From CAKOTZ01 sp964489885 (GTDB taxonomy: Bacteria; Bacillota; Clostridia; TANB77; CAG-508), in the NCBI GenBank assembly GCA_964489885.1, contig CAZAZX010000001.1, positions 1-64,000 of the forward strand: a DNA stretch of 64,000 nt, given 5' to 3'. The notes below the pieces were generated by a model. It was not told where the DNA came from. It made no database searches and worked only from the letters and a program-made list of their open reading frames with translations. A program made the position numbers and the translations under genes. This document shows, one piece after another, positions 19,590 through 29,069 of this stretch (position 1 is the first letter of the stretch; each line of letters opens with the position of its first letter).

Positions 19590-20462
19590 CTATGCTGGCA
19601 TTGTTTCTTTAATAGCATAAATCTCTTTTGGTCTTACAACTTTTGTTCCAAATACATATAAAGCTTTTACATAGTCAGCAAATTGTTTTTCAATTCTTCC
19701 TGCTTCAACCTTATCAACTTGTCCAGCAAAAGCAACAGCTCTATCAGTTCTTATAATGTTATATCTTGTTGTTGCATTAACTGGTAATAAATTTTCAATA
19801 GTTATTAAAATATTGTCATATCTACCAACAATGCCCTTTTTAGCCATCTCGACATTGTTCGTATATAACTCTGTTAAATTTTGTCTAATAAATGAATATA
19901 CTCTTGGTGATACCTCTCCATATAAAGAAGTTGTTGTTGGAACATTTTGTTCATAAAGAGCAACTGTTCCATCTTCAAGTCTTCCTATAATATTAGACTT
20001 TGTAGGAGCAGAAGCGCTTTCTTCTTGTGGTACAGTTATTGTTTCTTCTGTATTATCTTCTTTTGTTCTAGTTACACCATTTTCAATTGCATTTTTCAAT
20101 TCTTCAGCAACTGCTTTGTCTGCTTCCTCATGCAATACTTGTGCCATTTCCTTTGTTGCTGCTTCCATAACACCATCTAATGATTGTGCTCTATCAACAT
20201 CATCAAAAACTTGTGTTGCATATTTTTGATGGTCAATAGTCATAACCATATCTGTACCAGCAACAGGTTGCATAGTAATATCTTTTCCTTGTACATAATC
20301 ACCTACTGTTGGCTTAACTATTCCAGTAATATGTAATACATTTCCTCCTTTGATTTCTCCTGTGTATGAAGCATTACTATGAGTTCTTAATCCTGCTAAA
20401 GTTGCAAGTTCAGTCATAATTAATTTTGACCATATCTCTCTTTTAAATTTAGTTGTTGCCAT
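19590..20462 (-). CDS. Major capsid protein
   Basis: 290 residues. Sequence such as ATTKFKREIWS, GDYVQGKDITMQPV, DVDRAQSLDGVM and RYNIIRTDRAVAFAGQ fits coat proteins of the N4-gp56/P22-like group with HK97 fold. A Glu/Thr-rich insertion (residues about 130-155) may be a surface loop. It follows the scaffold gene and precedes a strong hairpin, the usual arrangement for the most abundant structural protein. Confidence 0.85.
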   Translation of the reverse strand: MATTKFKREIWSKLIMTELATLAGLRTHSNASYTGEIKGGNVLHITGIVKPTVGDYVQGKDITMQPVAGTDMVMTIDHQKYATQVFDDVDRAQSLDGVMEAATKEMAQVLHEEADKAVAEELKNAIENGVTRTKEDNTEETITVPQEESASAPTKSNIIGRLEDGTVALYEQNVPTTTSLYGEVSPRVYSFIRQNLTELYTNNVEMAKKGIVGRYDNILITIENLLPVNATTRYNIIRTDRAVAFAGQVDKVEAGRIEKQFADYVKALYVFGTKVVRPKEIYAIKETMPA

Positions 20463-20480
20463 TTTTACCTTCTTTCTGCT

Positions 20481-21242
20481 CTATTCTACCCATTTCTTTT
20501 TTGATTCCATAACTTTTGCCCAAATTTTAGGATTGTCTATTTGTTCAGGAGTTAATTTATCAAAATCTTCAGGGCTATAATATTCTTTTATTTCTTCCTC
20601 GCTTGAGGTTGATTTCATTGAGCCAATAGAGCTAGGCTCTTGTTTTGGTTTTATTTTCTCATACAAATTATAAATTTCTGTATAAGAAGTATTAGAGTTA
20701 AATTTCTTTGCAAAGTCCATAAACTCTTTGCTAGAATATTCATCTTTAGAAACACCTAAAGATTCTAAACCTTTAAGCTTTTCAAGCTCTTGTCTTTTGT
20801 TTTCTAATGCCTTATATACTCTTTTATCTCTTCCTGTTAATTCAGCATTTTTCAAGCTTTCTGTTTCAGAAACTATAGCATCATAACCTAAATCAATAAT
20901 TTTTTGAGCCTCTGCATTAGCTAAAATTTCCTCATCTTCTTCACTATAAGTAGGTAATTCAGGTATATTTACACCTTGTTCCTTATAATTTTTAGTAACA
21001 ATATCTGCTATTTCATCAATATTGTCTGTACCTAAGCCTGCTTTTAATGAATTAATAAGTCTTAAATACTTCTTTTCTTCTGCTCTTTTTGTTGAAGCAA
21101 CTCTCGCCTTAACAATTTCATTTAACTTTTCTTGCTGTTCAGCAGTGAATTCAGTATTCTTTTCCTCGTTTTGTTCTGTAGATTGAGTAACTACATTTTC
21201 ATTTGCAGTTGATTCTGCAACTCTAAGATTTTCATCTTCCAT
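20481..21242 (-). CDS. Capsid scaffolding protein
   Basis: 253 residues, very acidic, with a long central coiled coil and no hydrophobic core, as in DUF4355-type scaffolds. It lies between portal and coat genes, the canonical scaffold position. It would guide procapsid assembly and then leave. Confidence 0.8.
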   Translation of the reverse strand: MEDENLRVAESTANENVVTQSTEQNEEKNTEFTAEQQEKLNEIVKARVASTKRAEEKKYLRLINSLKAGLGTDNIDEIADIVTKNYKEQGVNIPELPTYSEEDEEILANAEAQKIIDLGYDAIVSETESLKNAELTGRDKRVYKALENKRQELEKLKGLESLGVSKDEYSSKEFMDFAKKFNSNTSYTEIYNLYEKIKPKQEPSSIGSMKSTSSEEEIKEYYSPEDFDKLTPEQIDNPKIWAKVMESKKKWVE

Positions 21243-21316
21243 TTGATTCCTCCATTTAAAGCCTGTCGGCTGTATCCTAAGTAGCTTTTATAGACATCAC
21301 TTGTATTGGTCATATT

Positions 21317-23065
21317 TTAAGCTTGTTCCGCCATAAAATCCTGTTCTGCTTGTCTATCTGCATCTTGCCTTATTTCTTCTTCTGTAAATTTTCTAGGTCC
21401 ATTAGTTTGATTTTCCAGTACACCTTGATTTGCACTATCTATATATTGATTTGCCTGTTGATACATCATTTGAGCTTGTGCGTTTACTTGTTGAATATAC
21501 AATTGTTTTTCTTTAACCTTTTTTATTATATCTTGCAATTTTTGTTTAGGCATTGCACTTTGTTGTGGCAAAGCTTCAACATATAACTCTAATTGATCAA
21601 TCATTTGAGGTGCAAAGTACCCAGCTTTTAACAAGTTCTCTAAGCTTAATTCTTGAGCATATTGATCATAGCTTGAAATAGGTGTTACATCTATCTTTAC
21701 ACTTGCTTTTAAAGCTTTTAATGCAGAATTAGGAACACCTACATTTTGTATCTGCTTTTCTCCAGTCATTGGGTCCTCAATTTCATTTTGTAATACTAAA
21801 TCTTTTCCATAAGTGATTATGTGGTCTAACCAAATAATTGCAATTTGCTCAATAAAATCTTTTAATCCAGATTGCTGAGCATTCAATGTTTCCTGAGACG
21901 CATTCTGTATAGCAAGAATTGCCTTACCTGAAGCACTTTGTGGGTCTGTTGAACCATTTGCAACATCAGAAGCATTCTCTAAAGTTCTTGTTATTTCAAT
22001 TAAATCATTTTGTAGTTGTGTAACATCTGTTGACATTTGTTGAGGTTTTGTTGTAGAAAATGCTTCAGCAACATTAGTTGTTCCAGCGACCATAATTTTA
22101 GCTCCTATATTATCAATAGCAGTTGGATTTTGTATATAATCTAAATTTACTATTTTTTGTGGATAAGCTGTATTTTTAGCAACAATTGATCTCCTCATAA
22201 GTGTTTTATTTACTTCAATTTGATTTGAAATTAAATTTCTTACTATTCCCTCTCCTCTTGCAGAACCTTTTTTTATTGTCCAATTAAAATGTGCAATAGG
22301 ATATTGAGTTAAGCCTGATTCTGTATCTTTAATCAATTGAACCAATCTTGTAGCTTTACTATAATGTACTTTTCCATTTTCTTTCCAAAGTTTTGTAATA
22401 ATGGTACAGACTGAATCTTTCTCCCATTGGTTGTTATCACCTATATTATGAAGATTATCATTATCTCCCATAATTAAGTTTATTTTTTCCTCACTAATAT
22501 CTAAATTTCTTGCCATTTCTCTTGCATTAATTACAGGTATTCTTTTTCTAATTAAAATATAAGGTTGTGACTGTATATCAGAGTTTTTTTCATCTCCATA
22601 AAAAATATCTGTTTTATCAATAACTTCATTTTCAATCAGCTTATCTTTTTCGTTCCAATATGTATAATTAATTCCTTCGTCATTAATAGCTGAATCCAGT
22701 GTTTCAATTCTAATCTTATTATCCATTTTAGTTCGTTCCCAAATTTTTGCCGCCCTTTTATTTAATAATTCACAAAGTGAATCAGCAAGTGGTTTAAACT
22801 CTAAATTGTCAAAGTTTTCACTCGAATAAATAATTGCCCACAAATTCTTATTAATAACAGTAGTTTTATAATCTACTATAGGTTTTATAAAATTAAGCTG
22901 AACTTTTTCTATTCCTTGAGTTTTAAGTCCAAACCACTGGTCACCATTATACATACGATAATTTCTGTTCGTATCTTCAAATAAATCATACAAAAGCATA
23001 TAATCAACAGATTTTTGGTATAAATCCCATTCATCTGTTGTAATCAATTCTTTTAACTCTTCCAT
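21317..23065 (-). CDS. Portal protein
   Basis: 582 residues. MYNGDQWFG, NFIKPIVDYKTT, PIAHFNWTIKKGSARGEG and SASGKAILAIQNASQ match P22/N4-type portals that form the dodecameric DNA gate. The last 60 residues are Gln-rich helical, like a portal barrel. Located directly after the terminase pair. Confidence 0.9.
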   Translation of the reverse strand: MEELKELITTDEWDLYQKSVDYMLLYDLFEDTNRNYRMYNGDQWFGLKTQGIEKVQLNFIKPIVDYKTTVINKNLWAIIYSSENFDNLEFKPLADSLCELLNKRAAKIWERTKMDNKIRIETLDSAINDEGINYTYWNEKDKLIENEVIDKTDIFYGDEKNSDIQSQPYILIRKRIPVINAREMARNLDISEEKINLIMGDNDNLHNIGDNNQWEKDSVCTIITKLWKENGKVHYSKATRLVQLIKDTESGLTQYPIAHFNWTIKKGSARGEGIVRNLISNQIEVNKTLMRRSIVAKNTAYPQKIVNLDYIQNPTAIDNIGAKIMVAGTTNVAEAFSTTKPQQMSTDVTQLQNDLIEITRTLENASDVANGSTDPQSASGKAILAIQNASQETLNAQQSGLKDFIEQIAIIWLDHIITYGKDLVLQNEIEDPMTGEKQIQNVGVPNSALKALKASVKIDVTPISSYDQYAQELSLENLLKAGYFAPQMIDQLELYVEALPQQSAMPKQKLQDIIKKVKEKQLYIQQVNAQAQMMYQQANQYIDSANQGVLENQTNGPRKFTEEEIRQDADRQAEQDFMAEQA

Positions 23066-23074
23066 TTTCGCCTC

Positions 23075-23323
23075 CTATTTAAAGTCTTTCTGACCATAAG
23101 GTGTTCCATTATAATTTTCAATATTATCTAAATTTTGTTGTAATATTGTTTTTTCTTTTTCTTCTTGTTTTTTTATTCGTTTCTTTTCTTTTCTTTCTTT
23201 AAATATATCTATAGGTGTCTTAACTAAGTTATTTGTCATTTTAGAAGCCATAAAAAAAGTTGCTATAATTGTTAGCAACATACAAATATTATTTAAAATT
23301 ATAAAAATAAATAAATTAATCAT
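23075..23323 (-). CDS. Small membrane-anchored phage protein
   Basis: 82 residues: one hydrophobic segment (residues about 3-26), then a strongly basic helix (KERKEKKRIKKQEEKEK) and a short tail. Its start overlaps the terminase stop. Role unknown; not matched to a family. Confidence 0.6.
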   Translation of the reverse strand: MINLFIFIILNNICMLLTIIATFFMASKMTNNLVKTPIDIFKERKEKKRIKKQEEKEKTILQQNLDNIENYNGTPYGQKDFK

Positions 23324-24996
23324 ACTATAACTATTTTTTCACCCACTTCCTGGTCAAAACTTTTATTAAAAAAAGTTTTAGATACCATATTTATTGGCTC
23401 TGTTTTATAGTGAACTTGATTGATTATTTTTAAAGCAATAGCATATCCCATAACTAAATCATCATGAGAGCCTTCTTGTGCTTCTGGTCTTCCATCTTTG
23501 TTATAAACAAATTCCAACATTTCAGCCAGAGTATCTCTATCATTTATTAGTTCAGGATATTGACGAACAAATTGTTGTAGATTGCTAATTATTTCTGGTC
23601 TTGTTCGTAAATCTGTTCTAAATCCATATTCATTCATACTGTTATTACCTATTTTATCTGGTTGACGTCTTATATATTGATGTCTATAACCTAACCTTAA
23701 CAATTCCTTTATAGAAAAAGAATCAAAATTACTCTCAATACCTATTAAAGCTTTATTATAATACATTCCTAAACAATACATTTGTTTAGCATAAAGGTCA
23801 GCATTCATTTGATGTCTAAATACAGCACATTGATTATGCGTTTTAGCATTAATAACATGAGCAGTAAAATAATCTTCTCCATTTCCTGCTGTATCGCCAC
23901 CAATGCCATATTGTATAATTTCTGGGCTATTTGGTACTTCATATATCTTTATATAACCATTTTTATCTTCATGCCATTTTATATTGCTTATTTTGTTCTT
24001 AATATACGGTGTATTAGTCATAGGATTAATAGCACTGTAAGCTGGTAAAGTATCATCGTATTCGTACTCAAACCAACCTGTCCTAATAGGTTTCTTTAAT
24101 TCACCTAATCTATTATGTATTATTTCTGTATCGAATACACAACTACCACTACTAATAAACGCTTCTTCAGGACAAATCGGATATTCTTGATTAAACTTCT
24201 TCACATCACCAGCACAGTTATTTCTTATGCACCATCTACGCCATTCTAATTGTTCTAATGTTAAATTATAATTTTTTTGTAATTTCTTTTCATCTTCTGT
24301 CAATTCAAATCCTGTATATTTCATTCGATATTCAGATAATTCATTCCAGCCTACAAAAACAGGAATAAAGTCAGTTTCGTGTCTAACAGCTTTATCCCAT
24401 AAATCTTTATAAAATTCATAACCATTTGCAGTAGATTCAATAATTACAATTGAATTAGGATTATTCGGGACAGTTTGCATAAGAGAAGAAAAAGCCTCTT
24501 GTTTATCTCCCTCCCAGAAAGCAAATTCAGATAAATGTAAAAAGTTATATGTGCCTGAACGTCCTGCGTCTTTACCAGCTGTCATACACGTTATTTTACT
24601 ATTTAAACCTGTATTTTTATCAGTATTAAAATTTAGCTCTTGTGCATTTCTTTTTAAAATTGAAGGTTTCATTGTTTCTGGCAAATTGTCATAAAATAAC
24701 TTTGACATTGTGAATAAATTATTAGTTGCTTTAGTTTCGTGTGCAATTATACCAGCAGATATATTATGTTTAGTTGCTGTTTCTTTAAAAAGTATTGCTT
24801 CTGTTAAAGTACTAAACCCCATTTGTCTTGCTTTTAATATAATTATTCTAACAGGCTTATTAGCTTTCTTTTGTTCTTTTATTGTATTATATAGTTTTAA
24901 TTGAGGCTCATTTAGTTTGAATGGTATTATATGAGAGTTTTTATCTTTTATTTTGAGGTATTCTTCAATATAAAGTTTAGTATTAATACTCTTCAT
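23320..24996 (-). CDS. Terminase large subunit (packaging ATPase/nuclease)
   Basis: About 558 residues from ATG 24996. ATPase motifs: ILKARQMGFST (Walker A variant, residues about 53-63) and IVIIEST (Walker B). RNaseH-type nuclease motifs: YGIGGDTAGNGED and SHDDLVMGYAIAL. It pumps DNA through the portal and cuts concatemers. Its start overlaps the small-subunit gene. Confidence 0.95.
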   Translation of the reverse strand: MKSINTKLYIEEYLKIKDKNSHIIPFKLNEPQLKLYNTIKEQKKANKPVRIIILKARQMGFSTLTEAILFKETATKHNISAGIIAHETKATNNLFTMSKLFYDNLPETMKPSILKRNAQELNFNTDKNTGLNSKITCMTAGKDAGRSGTYNFLHLSEFAFWEGDKQEAFSSLMQTVPNNPNSIVIIESTANGYEFYKDLWDKAVRHETDFIPVFVGWNELSEYRMKYTGFELTEDEKKLQKNYNLTLEQLEWRRWCIRNNCAGDVKKFNQEYPICPEEAFISSGSCVFDTEIIHNRLGELKKPIRTGWFEYEYDDTLPAYSAINPMTNTPYIKNKISNIKWHEDKNGYIKIYEVPNSPEIIQYGIGGDTAGNGEDYFTAHVINAKTHNQCAVFRHQMNADLYAKQMYCLGMYYNKALIGIESNFDSFSIKELLRLGYRHQYIRRQPDKIGNNSMNEYGFRTDLRTRPEIISNLQQFVRQYPELINDRDTLAEMLEFVYNKDGRPEAQEGSHDDLVMGYAIALKIINQVHYKTEPINMVSKTFFNKSFDQEVGEKIVIV

Positions 24997-25429
24997 CGCT
25001 CTCAACTCGCTTTATATAATCTTCATAACTTGTATTAGCATTAAGATTAACATTTTCGCTTTTTTCTTTCCAGTCCTCGTAATTATTTATAAGATTAAAC
25101 TTAGCACCATTGACGCCATCTTTATCAAACAAACGTTCCTCTGCATAAACTTCACACCTTCTTTTAGCTTTTTCAATAATCTCCTGAAATTTAGGCTCGC
25201 CTTCATAATTCTTTAAAGTTTTACGAGATATATCTAAGCTATCTGCTAGTCCAGTCATCGTGTATGGTCTTACTTGTATTAAAACAACATTACCTTTTTC
25301 ATCTAACAATGGTTCACCATATTTATCAACTTGAGGTTTAAAACAGCTTGCAAAATATTCATCAATTCTTTCTTGTAACTTTTTAGCTGATTTTATCTTT
25401 AATTTTCTTCCACTGTTTTCGTTTCCCGC
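24983..25429 (-). CDS. Terminase small subunit
   Basis: 148 residues from the ATG at 25429, chosen because AGGAGGTG lies 7 nt upstream. It begins with a basic segment and has a helix-turn-helix (TMTGLADSLDISRKTLKNYE) typical of small terminases that recognise pac/cos sites. Overlaps TerL. Confidence 0.88.
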   Translation of the reverse strand, partial: AGNENSGRKLKIKSAKKLQERIDEYFASCFKPQVDKYGEPLLDEKGNVVLIQVRPYTMTGLADSLDISRKTLKNYEGEPKFQEIIEKAKRRCEVYAEERLFDKDGVNGAKFNLINNYEDWKEKSENVNLNANTSYEDYIKRVESDEEY

Positions 25430-25550
25430 CATTTCCAACACCTCCTTGCATTTTTTCATCTTTAAAACAATACATTTTATATTTGCAGAAATTACAATCA
25501 TATTTCATACAATTACTAAAATCAATTTTATATTTTTTATCATTAGACAT
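25383..25550 (-). CDS. Small Cys-rich (zinc-ribbon-like) protein
   Basis: 55 residues from ATG 25550 with AGAAGGTG upstream. Four Cys in C-x4-C-x2-C-x5-C spacing (CMKYDCNFCKYKMYC) suggest a small metal-binding module; the C-terminus is basic. It overlaps the start of the small terminase in another frame, and the terminase RBS lies within it. Confidence 0.6.
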   Translation of the reverse strand: MSNDKKYKIDFSNCMKYDCNFCKYKMYCFKDEKMQGGVGNGGKRKQWKKIKDKIS

Positions 25551-25646
25551 ACTAGCACCTTCTGTTAGCATAATAAAAAGAGCCTGTTTCCAGACTCAAT
25601 CTATTTTAATAGGGGGTTTAAAATGATATTACATTTCATAATAATA

Positions 25647-26075
25647 TTATATCTTAAAATTTGTGTCATTTTGTGTCAATTTTTTTAATGTTCGATAATA
25701 TATATTTCTTACATTTTCATAAGTGTTATTAGTTTTAACTGCTATCTCTTCAAAACTCATATCTGCAATAAACCTATATTCAATAACAGCTTTTGCGATA
25801 GGGTCTTTTATTTTTTCAATCGTATCATTTAATTCTTTTAAAAAAATAGGAATTTCTTTTTCTAATTTCTTTTGTTTATTCTCATACATTGCTATTTTGT
25901 AATGTGTAATAACATCATATCCCTCAATTTTAACATTATGAGGATAACCTGTTTTATAATCTTTTGCAAAATCTATAACATCTTTAGGTCTTTTTCTTAA
26001 CCTTTCTAAAATTCTCTTAGTCGTATTTAATTCTTTTTTTGCTATTGAATATCTTTGTAAATTATTTTTATTCAT
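25647..26075 (-). CDS. Late-gene transcription activator (ArpU/RinA-like)
   Basis: 142 residues from ATG 26075 (GGGAG 7 nt upstream). The C-terminal 50 residues look like sigma-70 region 4 (YRFIADMSFEEIAVKTNNTYENVRNIYYRTLKKL). Position just before the terminase genes is where Firmicute phages carry ArpU/RinA late regulators. A hairpin-free, A/T-rich 75-bp gap before the terminase genes may hold its target promoter. Confidence 0.75.
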   Translation of the reverse strand: MNKNNLQRYSIAKKELNTTKRILERLRKRPKDVIDFAKDYKTGYPHNVKIEGYDVITHYKIAMYENKQKKLEKEIPIFLKELNDTIEKIKDPIAKAVIEYRFIADMSFEEIAVKTNNTYENVRNIYYRTLKKLTQNDTNFKI

Positions 26076-26098
26076 AAGCATTCTCCCATTCATTTGTA

Positions 26099-26260
26099 TT
26101 AGGTATTTATCTTTCTTTCTAACTTCTCTAAATCATTAAATGCTTCATTTATCATTTTTTGATTTTCTTTTCTAATGTGACCATCAAAAGAAAAGAAATC
26201 AATATTCTCTAGCTTTAACTTTATTTTTCTTATTTCTTGTAAAATTTCTTCATTCGTCAT
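26099..26260 (-). CDS. Small early phage protein
   Basis: 53 residues, charged and helical, preceded by a perfect AAGGAGG 7 nt before ATG. No family recognised. Part of the early minus-strand operon. Confidence 0.6.
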   Translation of the reverse strand: MTNEEILQEIRKIKLKLENIDFFSFDGHIRKENQKMINEAFNDLEKLERKINT

Positions 26261-26272
26261 ATTTATTCCTCC

Positions 26273-26650
26273 TTATTTTTCTAATAATTCTTCTAATTTG
26301 CTTTTTAAAATATCATTACTCATATCAAGTAACTCTCTTATTTTATCTTTACTAACATAATTTTCTTTAAACACATTTGTATTTATAACATTATATTTTA
26401 ATTCTTCTATTTCTTCTTTTTTTTGTTTTATTATCAAGTCTTGTTTTAATAGTTCAGATGTATTTTTTTTATTATTTTCTAATTCTCTTTCAAATCCATT
26501 TTTCCAATATTCTATTTTCTTTTGTTGTTTTTCTATAAGATTTAATGCACTTTGCATAATATCTTTTTCTATTTCATTAAATCCGCCTTCTTCTATACCA
26601 TTACATCTAATCATTTCTTTAATTGCGTGTATTACTTCTTCTTTATTCAT
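26273..26650 (-). CDS. Coiled-coil early phage protein
   Basis: 125 residues, almost entirely charged helix with a heptad-like central part (EELKYN, KQKKEEIEE). The N-terminus (VIHAIKEMIRCNG) occurs in many small phage ORFs of unknown role. Function not known. Confidence 0.6.
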   Translation of the reverse strand: MNKEEVIHAIKEMIRCNGIEEGGFNEIEKDIMQSALNLIEKQQKKIEYWKNGFERELENNKKNTSELLKQDLIIKQKKEEIEELKYNVINTNVFKENYVSKDKIRELLDMSNDILKSKLEELLEK

Positions 26651-26700
26651 CGCTTATATCATTTACTCCTCTTTAAATAGATTAATCAATCTTTCTTCGC

Positions 26701-27229
26701 CTATTCCTTCTTTCTCAATTCCATTAAAGCTAAAATACTATAATTTGCTAAATCTAATAAAGTATCTTCTATTTTTTCATCTTTTACTTGTGCCTGTGTT
26801 TTACATAATGTCTTTAATCTATTAAGTTTATCTGATAGTCTTATTACAACTGATGTCATTCCAAATTCTTTAAATAAATCACTAAAGCTATTTCCATAAT
26901 CGTGATTTTTTGCTCTGTACGTATCTAGCATTTCAGTTAATATATTTTCAAATAATTCATCATCTACTGTTTCCTTTATATCTTCAAAATCCTTTGTTTC
27001 AGTTTTTTCTGCTTCATTTGGTTCTATTAGTTCTACTTCTTCATTTAAAGCTTGAGTTAAATACACGTTCTCTTCCATCGTACTCCCAGTTATATCATAA
27101 AAATCAGTTTGTTTTAAAGTAGGTTCATTCATGTATACATATTCTTCTTCAAATATTTTTAATTTAGTTCCGCTCTTTTATTTCTCCATTAGCTTGTTTA
27201 TTCAATACATCTATTAATTTACATTTCAT
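26701..27229 (-). CDS. DUF1599/Nmad-like phage protein, +1 shift at CGG
   Basis: 175 residues if the C of the in-frame CGG at 27172-27170 is skipped. N-terminus MKCKLIDVLNKQANGE is typical of early phage proteins with a following EYVYMNE/LNEEVELIE section; the C-terminal 90 residues (YRAKNHDYGNSF, VVIRLSDKLNRLKTL) match DUF1599, a nucleotide-modification-associated domain. Without the shift the frame ends at TAA after 21 codons and the rest lacks a good RBS. ATG 27229 has AAAGGAGG upstream. Confidence 0.8.
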
Positions 27230-27256
27230 CTATTTTCCCTCCTTTAGCTATTCGCT

Positions 27257-27706
27257 TTACTTTCCTGTGCTTCCAAATCCACCATTTCTTATTACATCTG
27301 TTTCATCATCATCTGTTTTATAAAATGCTCTAAATACTCCTTGTCCCAGTTTATCGCCTTTATTTATTGTAACTGGATATGTATTTGTATTTCTAAATTC
27401 AAATCCAATTTCTCCTTCATTATCGGAATTATTATAATAATCTGAATCTACTAAGCCAATTCCATTTGCCATTTCTAAACCTTTTTTTATTGGGTTACTG
27501 CTTCTATTTAATATTTCAAGTGATACATTTCTTGGCATTTTTGCTTTTATTCCTGTTTTAACTATTATAATTTCATTTGATTGAATTATTGTTGATTCAT
27601 CATCGTTATAATAAAAATCATATCCTGCACTTCCAGCTGTTGCTCTTTGTGGCAACTTTATATCTTCTTTTCCTTGTAATCTTGACACTATTTCAAATTT
27701 AATCAT
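27257..27706 (-). CDS. dut: dUTPase
   Basis: 149 residues, the normal length of trimeric dUTP diphosphatase, which hydrolyses dUTP to dUMP and PPi. Motifs: RATAGSAGYDFYYN (motif 1), NRSSNPIKKG (motif 2), GIGLVDSDYY (motif 3), and GGFGSTGK (motif 5, nucleotide-closing arm). Common in phage replication blocks to limit uracil incorporation. Confidence 0.93.
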   Translation of the reverse strand: MIKFEIVSRLQGKEDIKLPQRATAGSAGYDFYYNDDESTIIQSNEIIIVKTGIKAKMPRNVSLEILNRSSNPIKKGLEMANGIGLVDSDYYNNSDNEGEIGFEFRNTNTYPVTINKGDKLGQGVFRAFYKTDDDETDVIRNGGFGSTGK

Positions 27707-27732
27707 CTGTTCCTCCTCATTTCATCTATTTT

Positions 27733-28059
27733 TCACTTCTTTATTAAAAAATCATATAATTGTTCAGGTGTTTCTAATGATATTTCTGTATTATCCTCTA
27801 GCCACACTTTCGCCATATTTTTGTTTCTTCCGTAATCGGTTTCATATATCCACCAACTAATGAAATCCTTATCGTTAAATATATTTTGTAGTAATTCTAA
27901 TACTAAACTTTCGTGTGATATTGATAAGCTCTGTGCATTAAAGAAATCACTTATAATTGCATCTGATAATTTCCTTGATTTTTCATTTACCTCTTTTACA
28001 AAATCGTCTACTTCTTTTAGTTTATTCATTATTTCTACAAATTCATTTTTTGTTATCAT
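27733..28059 (-). CDS. Hypothetical early phage protein
   Basis: 108 residues, helical N-terminal half and a WWIYETDYGRNK section. No family recognised. Overlaps the upstream small ORF by 17 nt. Confidence 0.6.
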   Translation of the reverse strand: MITKNEFVEIMNKLKEVDDFVKEVNEKSRKLSDAIISDFFNAQSLSISHESLVLELLQNIFNDKDFISWWIYETDYGRNKNMAKVWLEDNTEISLETPEQLYDFLIKK

Positions 28060-28192
28060 TTTTCTTTTTCCTCATTTCTTCGTTAAATAAATTAATCTGT
28101 TCTGTTGTTGCAAACTCACATCTATTTACGCCTTTAAAATTTTTATCTTCTAGCTTATTACAACCGTAAACAGTATTTACACAAACAATCAA
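28043..28192 (-). CDS. Small Cys-containing phage protein
   Basis: 49 residues from a TTG start, AGAGG upstream. It begins LIVCVNTVYGCNKLE, with a third Cys in NRCEF, like short early-phage Cys proteins. Function unknown. It contains an out-of-phase CGG that does not disturb the frame. Confidence 0.5.
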   Translation of the reverse strand: MIVCVNTVYGCNKLEDKNFKGVNRCEFATTEQINLFNEEMRKKKNDNKK

Positions 28193-28383
28193 TCATCTTT
28201 ATAACCTCTATTCCCATTTTTTATAATATCGAGAGAATAAAAATTAAACCTTGTATTTTACATATCTTCTATTTTGTAAAATTCATACTACCCATTAAAA
28301 GTATTAAAATCAATATACTTTCATTACTTTCGTTAAATTGTATTTACAATTTTAATTTGAAGATAATTCATATCATTTTTTTA

Positions 28384-28930
28384 TTAAAAATACTTTAATT
28401 TTTTGATAACTTCATTGCCAGTTTCTTGATTAATTCCGAATATATCTTAAAGTAATTGACTCATTAGAATGATTGAATATATCCATCAACAAAGCAACGT
28501 CCTTTTTATTTTTATACGCATGATAGCCAAATGTTTTTCTCAATGTATGTGTGCCAACATTATAAATTTTATTATCATTACAAGCCTTTTTAATTACTTG
28601 ATATGCTCTTTGTCTCGTAATTGATTTATTCTTTCCCTCGCGACTTTTAAAAAGGTATTCATCTGGATCCATATTTGCTATATATTGATTTATTTCTTTT
28701 TTCAGATTATTATTAAAATCATAAATCTTTTGTTTCTTAGTCTTCTTCTCTCTAATGTTGTACGAATTTCCGATTACATCTTTAACTTTAAATTTTAAAA
28801 TATCAGAAATTCGTAATCCTGTATAAATACCAAAAGAAAAAAGAAGAGCATCGCGTGGATTTTGTTTCAATAATTCATCATGTACAGCCTTTATTTTTTC
28901 AGTATCTCTAATCGGTTCAACAAAATTCAA
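28384..28930 (-). CDS. Small tyrosine recombinase, +1 shift at CGG
   Basis: 181 residues after skipping the C of the in-frame CGG at 28438-28436. Catalytic domain of the tyrosine recombinase family: TGLRISDILK (Arg I), THTLRKTFGYHAY (His-Arg), HSNESITLRYIG (Tyr nucleophile). The shift occurs just after the catalytic Tyr and restores the usual INQ tail; otherwise the protein stops three codons later. It is separate from the integrase at 35352 and may resolve replicated phage DNA. TTG start behind GGAGAGGAAG. Confidence 0.82.
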
Positions 28931-28948
28931 AACTCTTCCTCTCCTTTC

Positions 28949-29056
28949 TTACAAATCTAAATAAATAGCCTGTCCTTTAATAATAGCAAGTAGCATACGT
29001 ACTCTTTCAGCTTTACTAGCTTTTTGTATATCATTTGCAGTTATAATTTTTTTCAT
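28949..29056 (-). CDS. Small early phage protein
   Basis: 35 residues, ATG at 29056 with GGGAGC 5-8 nt upstream; basic, helical (ANDIQKASKAERVRML). No family recognised. Confidence 0.5.
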   Translation of the reverse strand: MKKIITANDIQKASKAERVRMLLAIIKGQAIYLDL

Positions 29057-29069
29057 AAGTGCTCCCTTC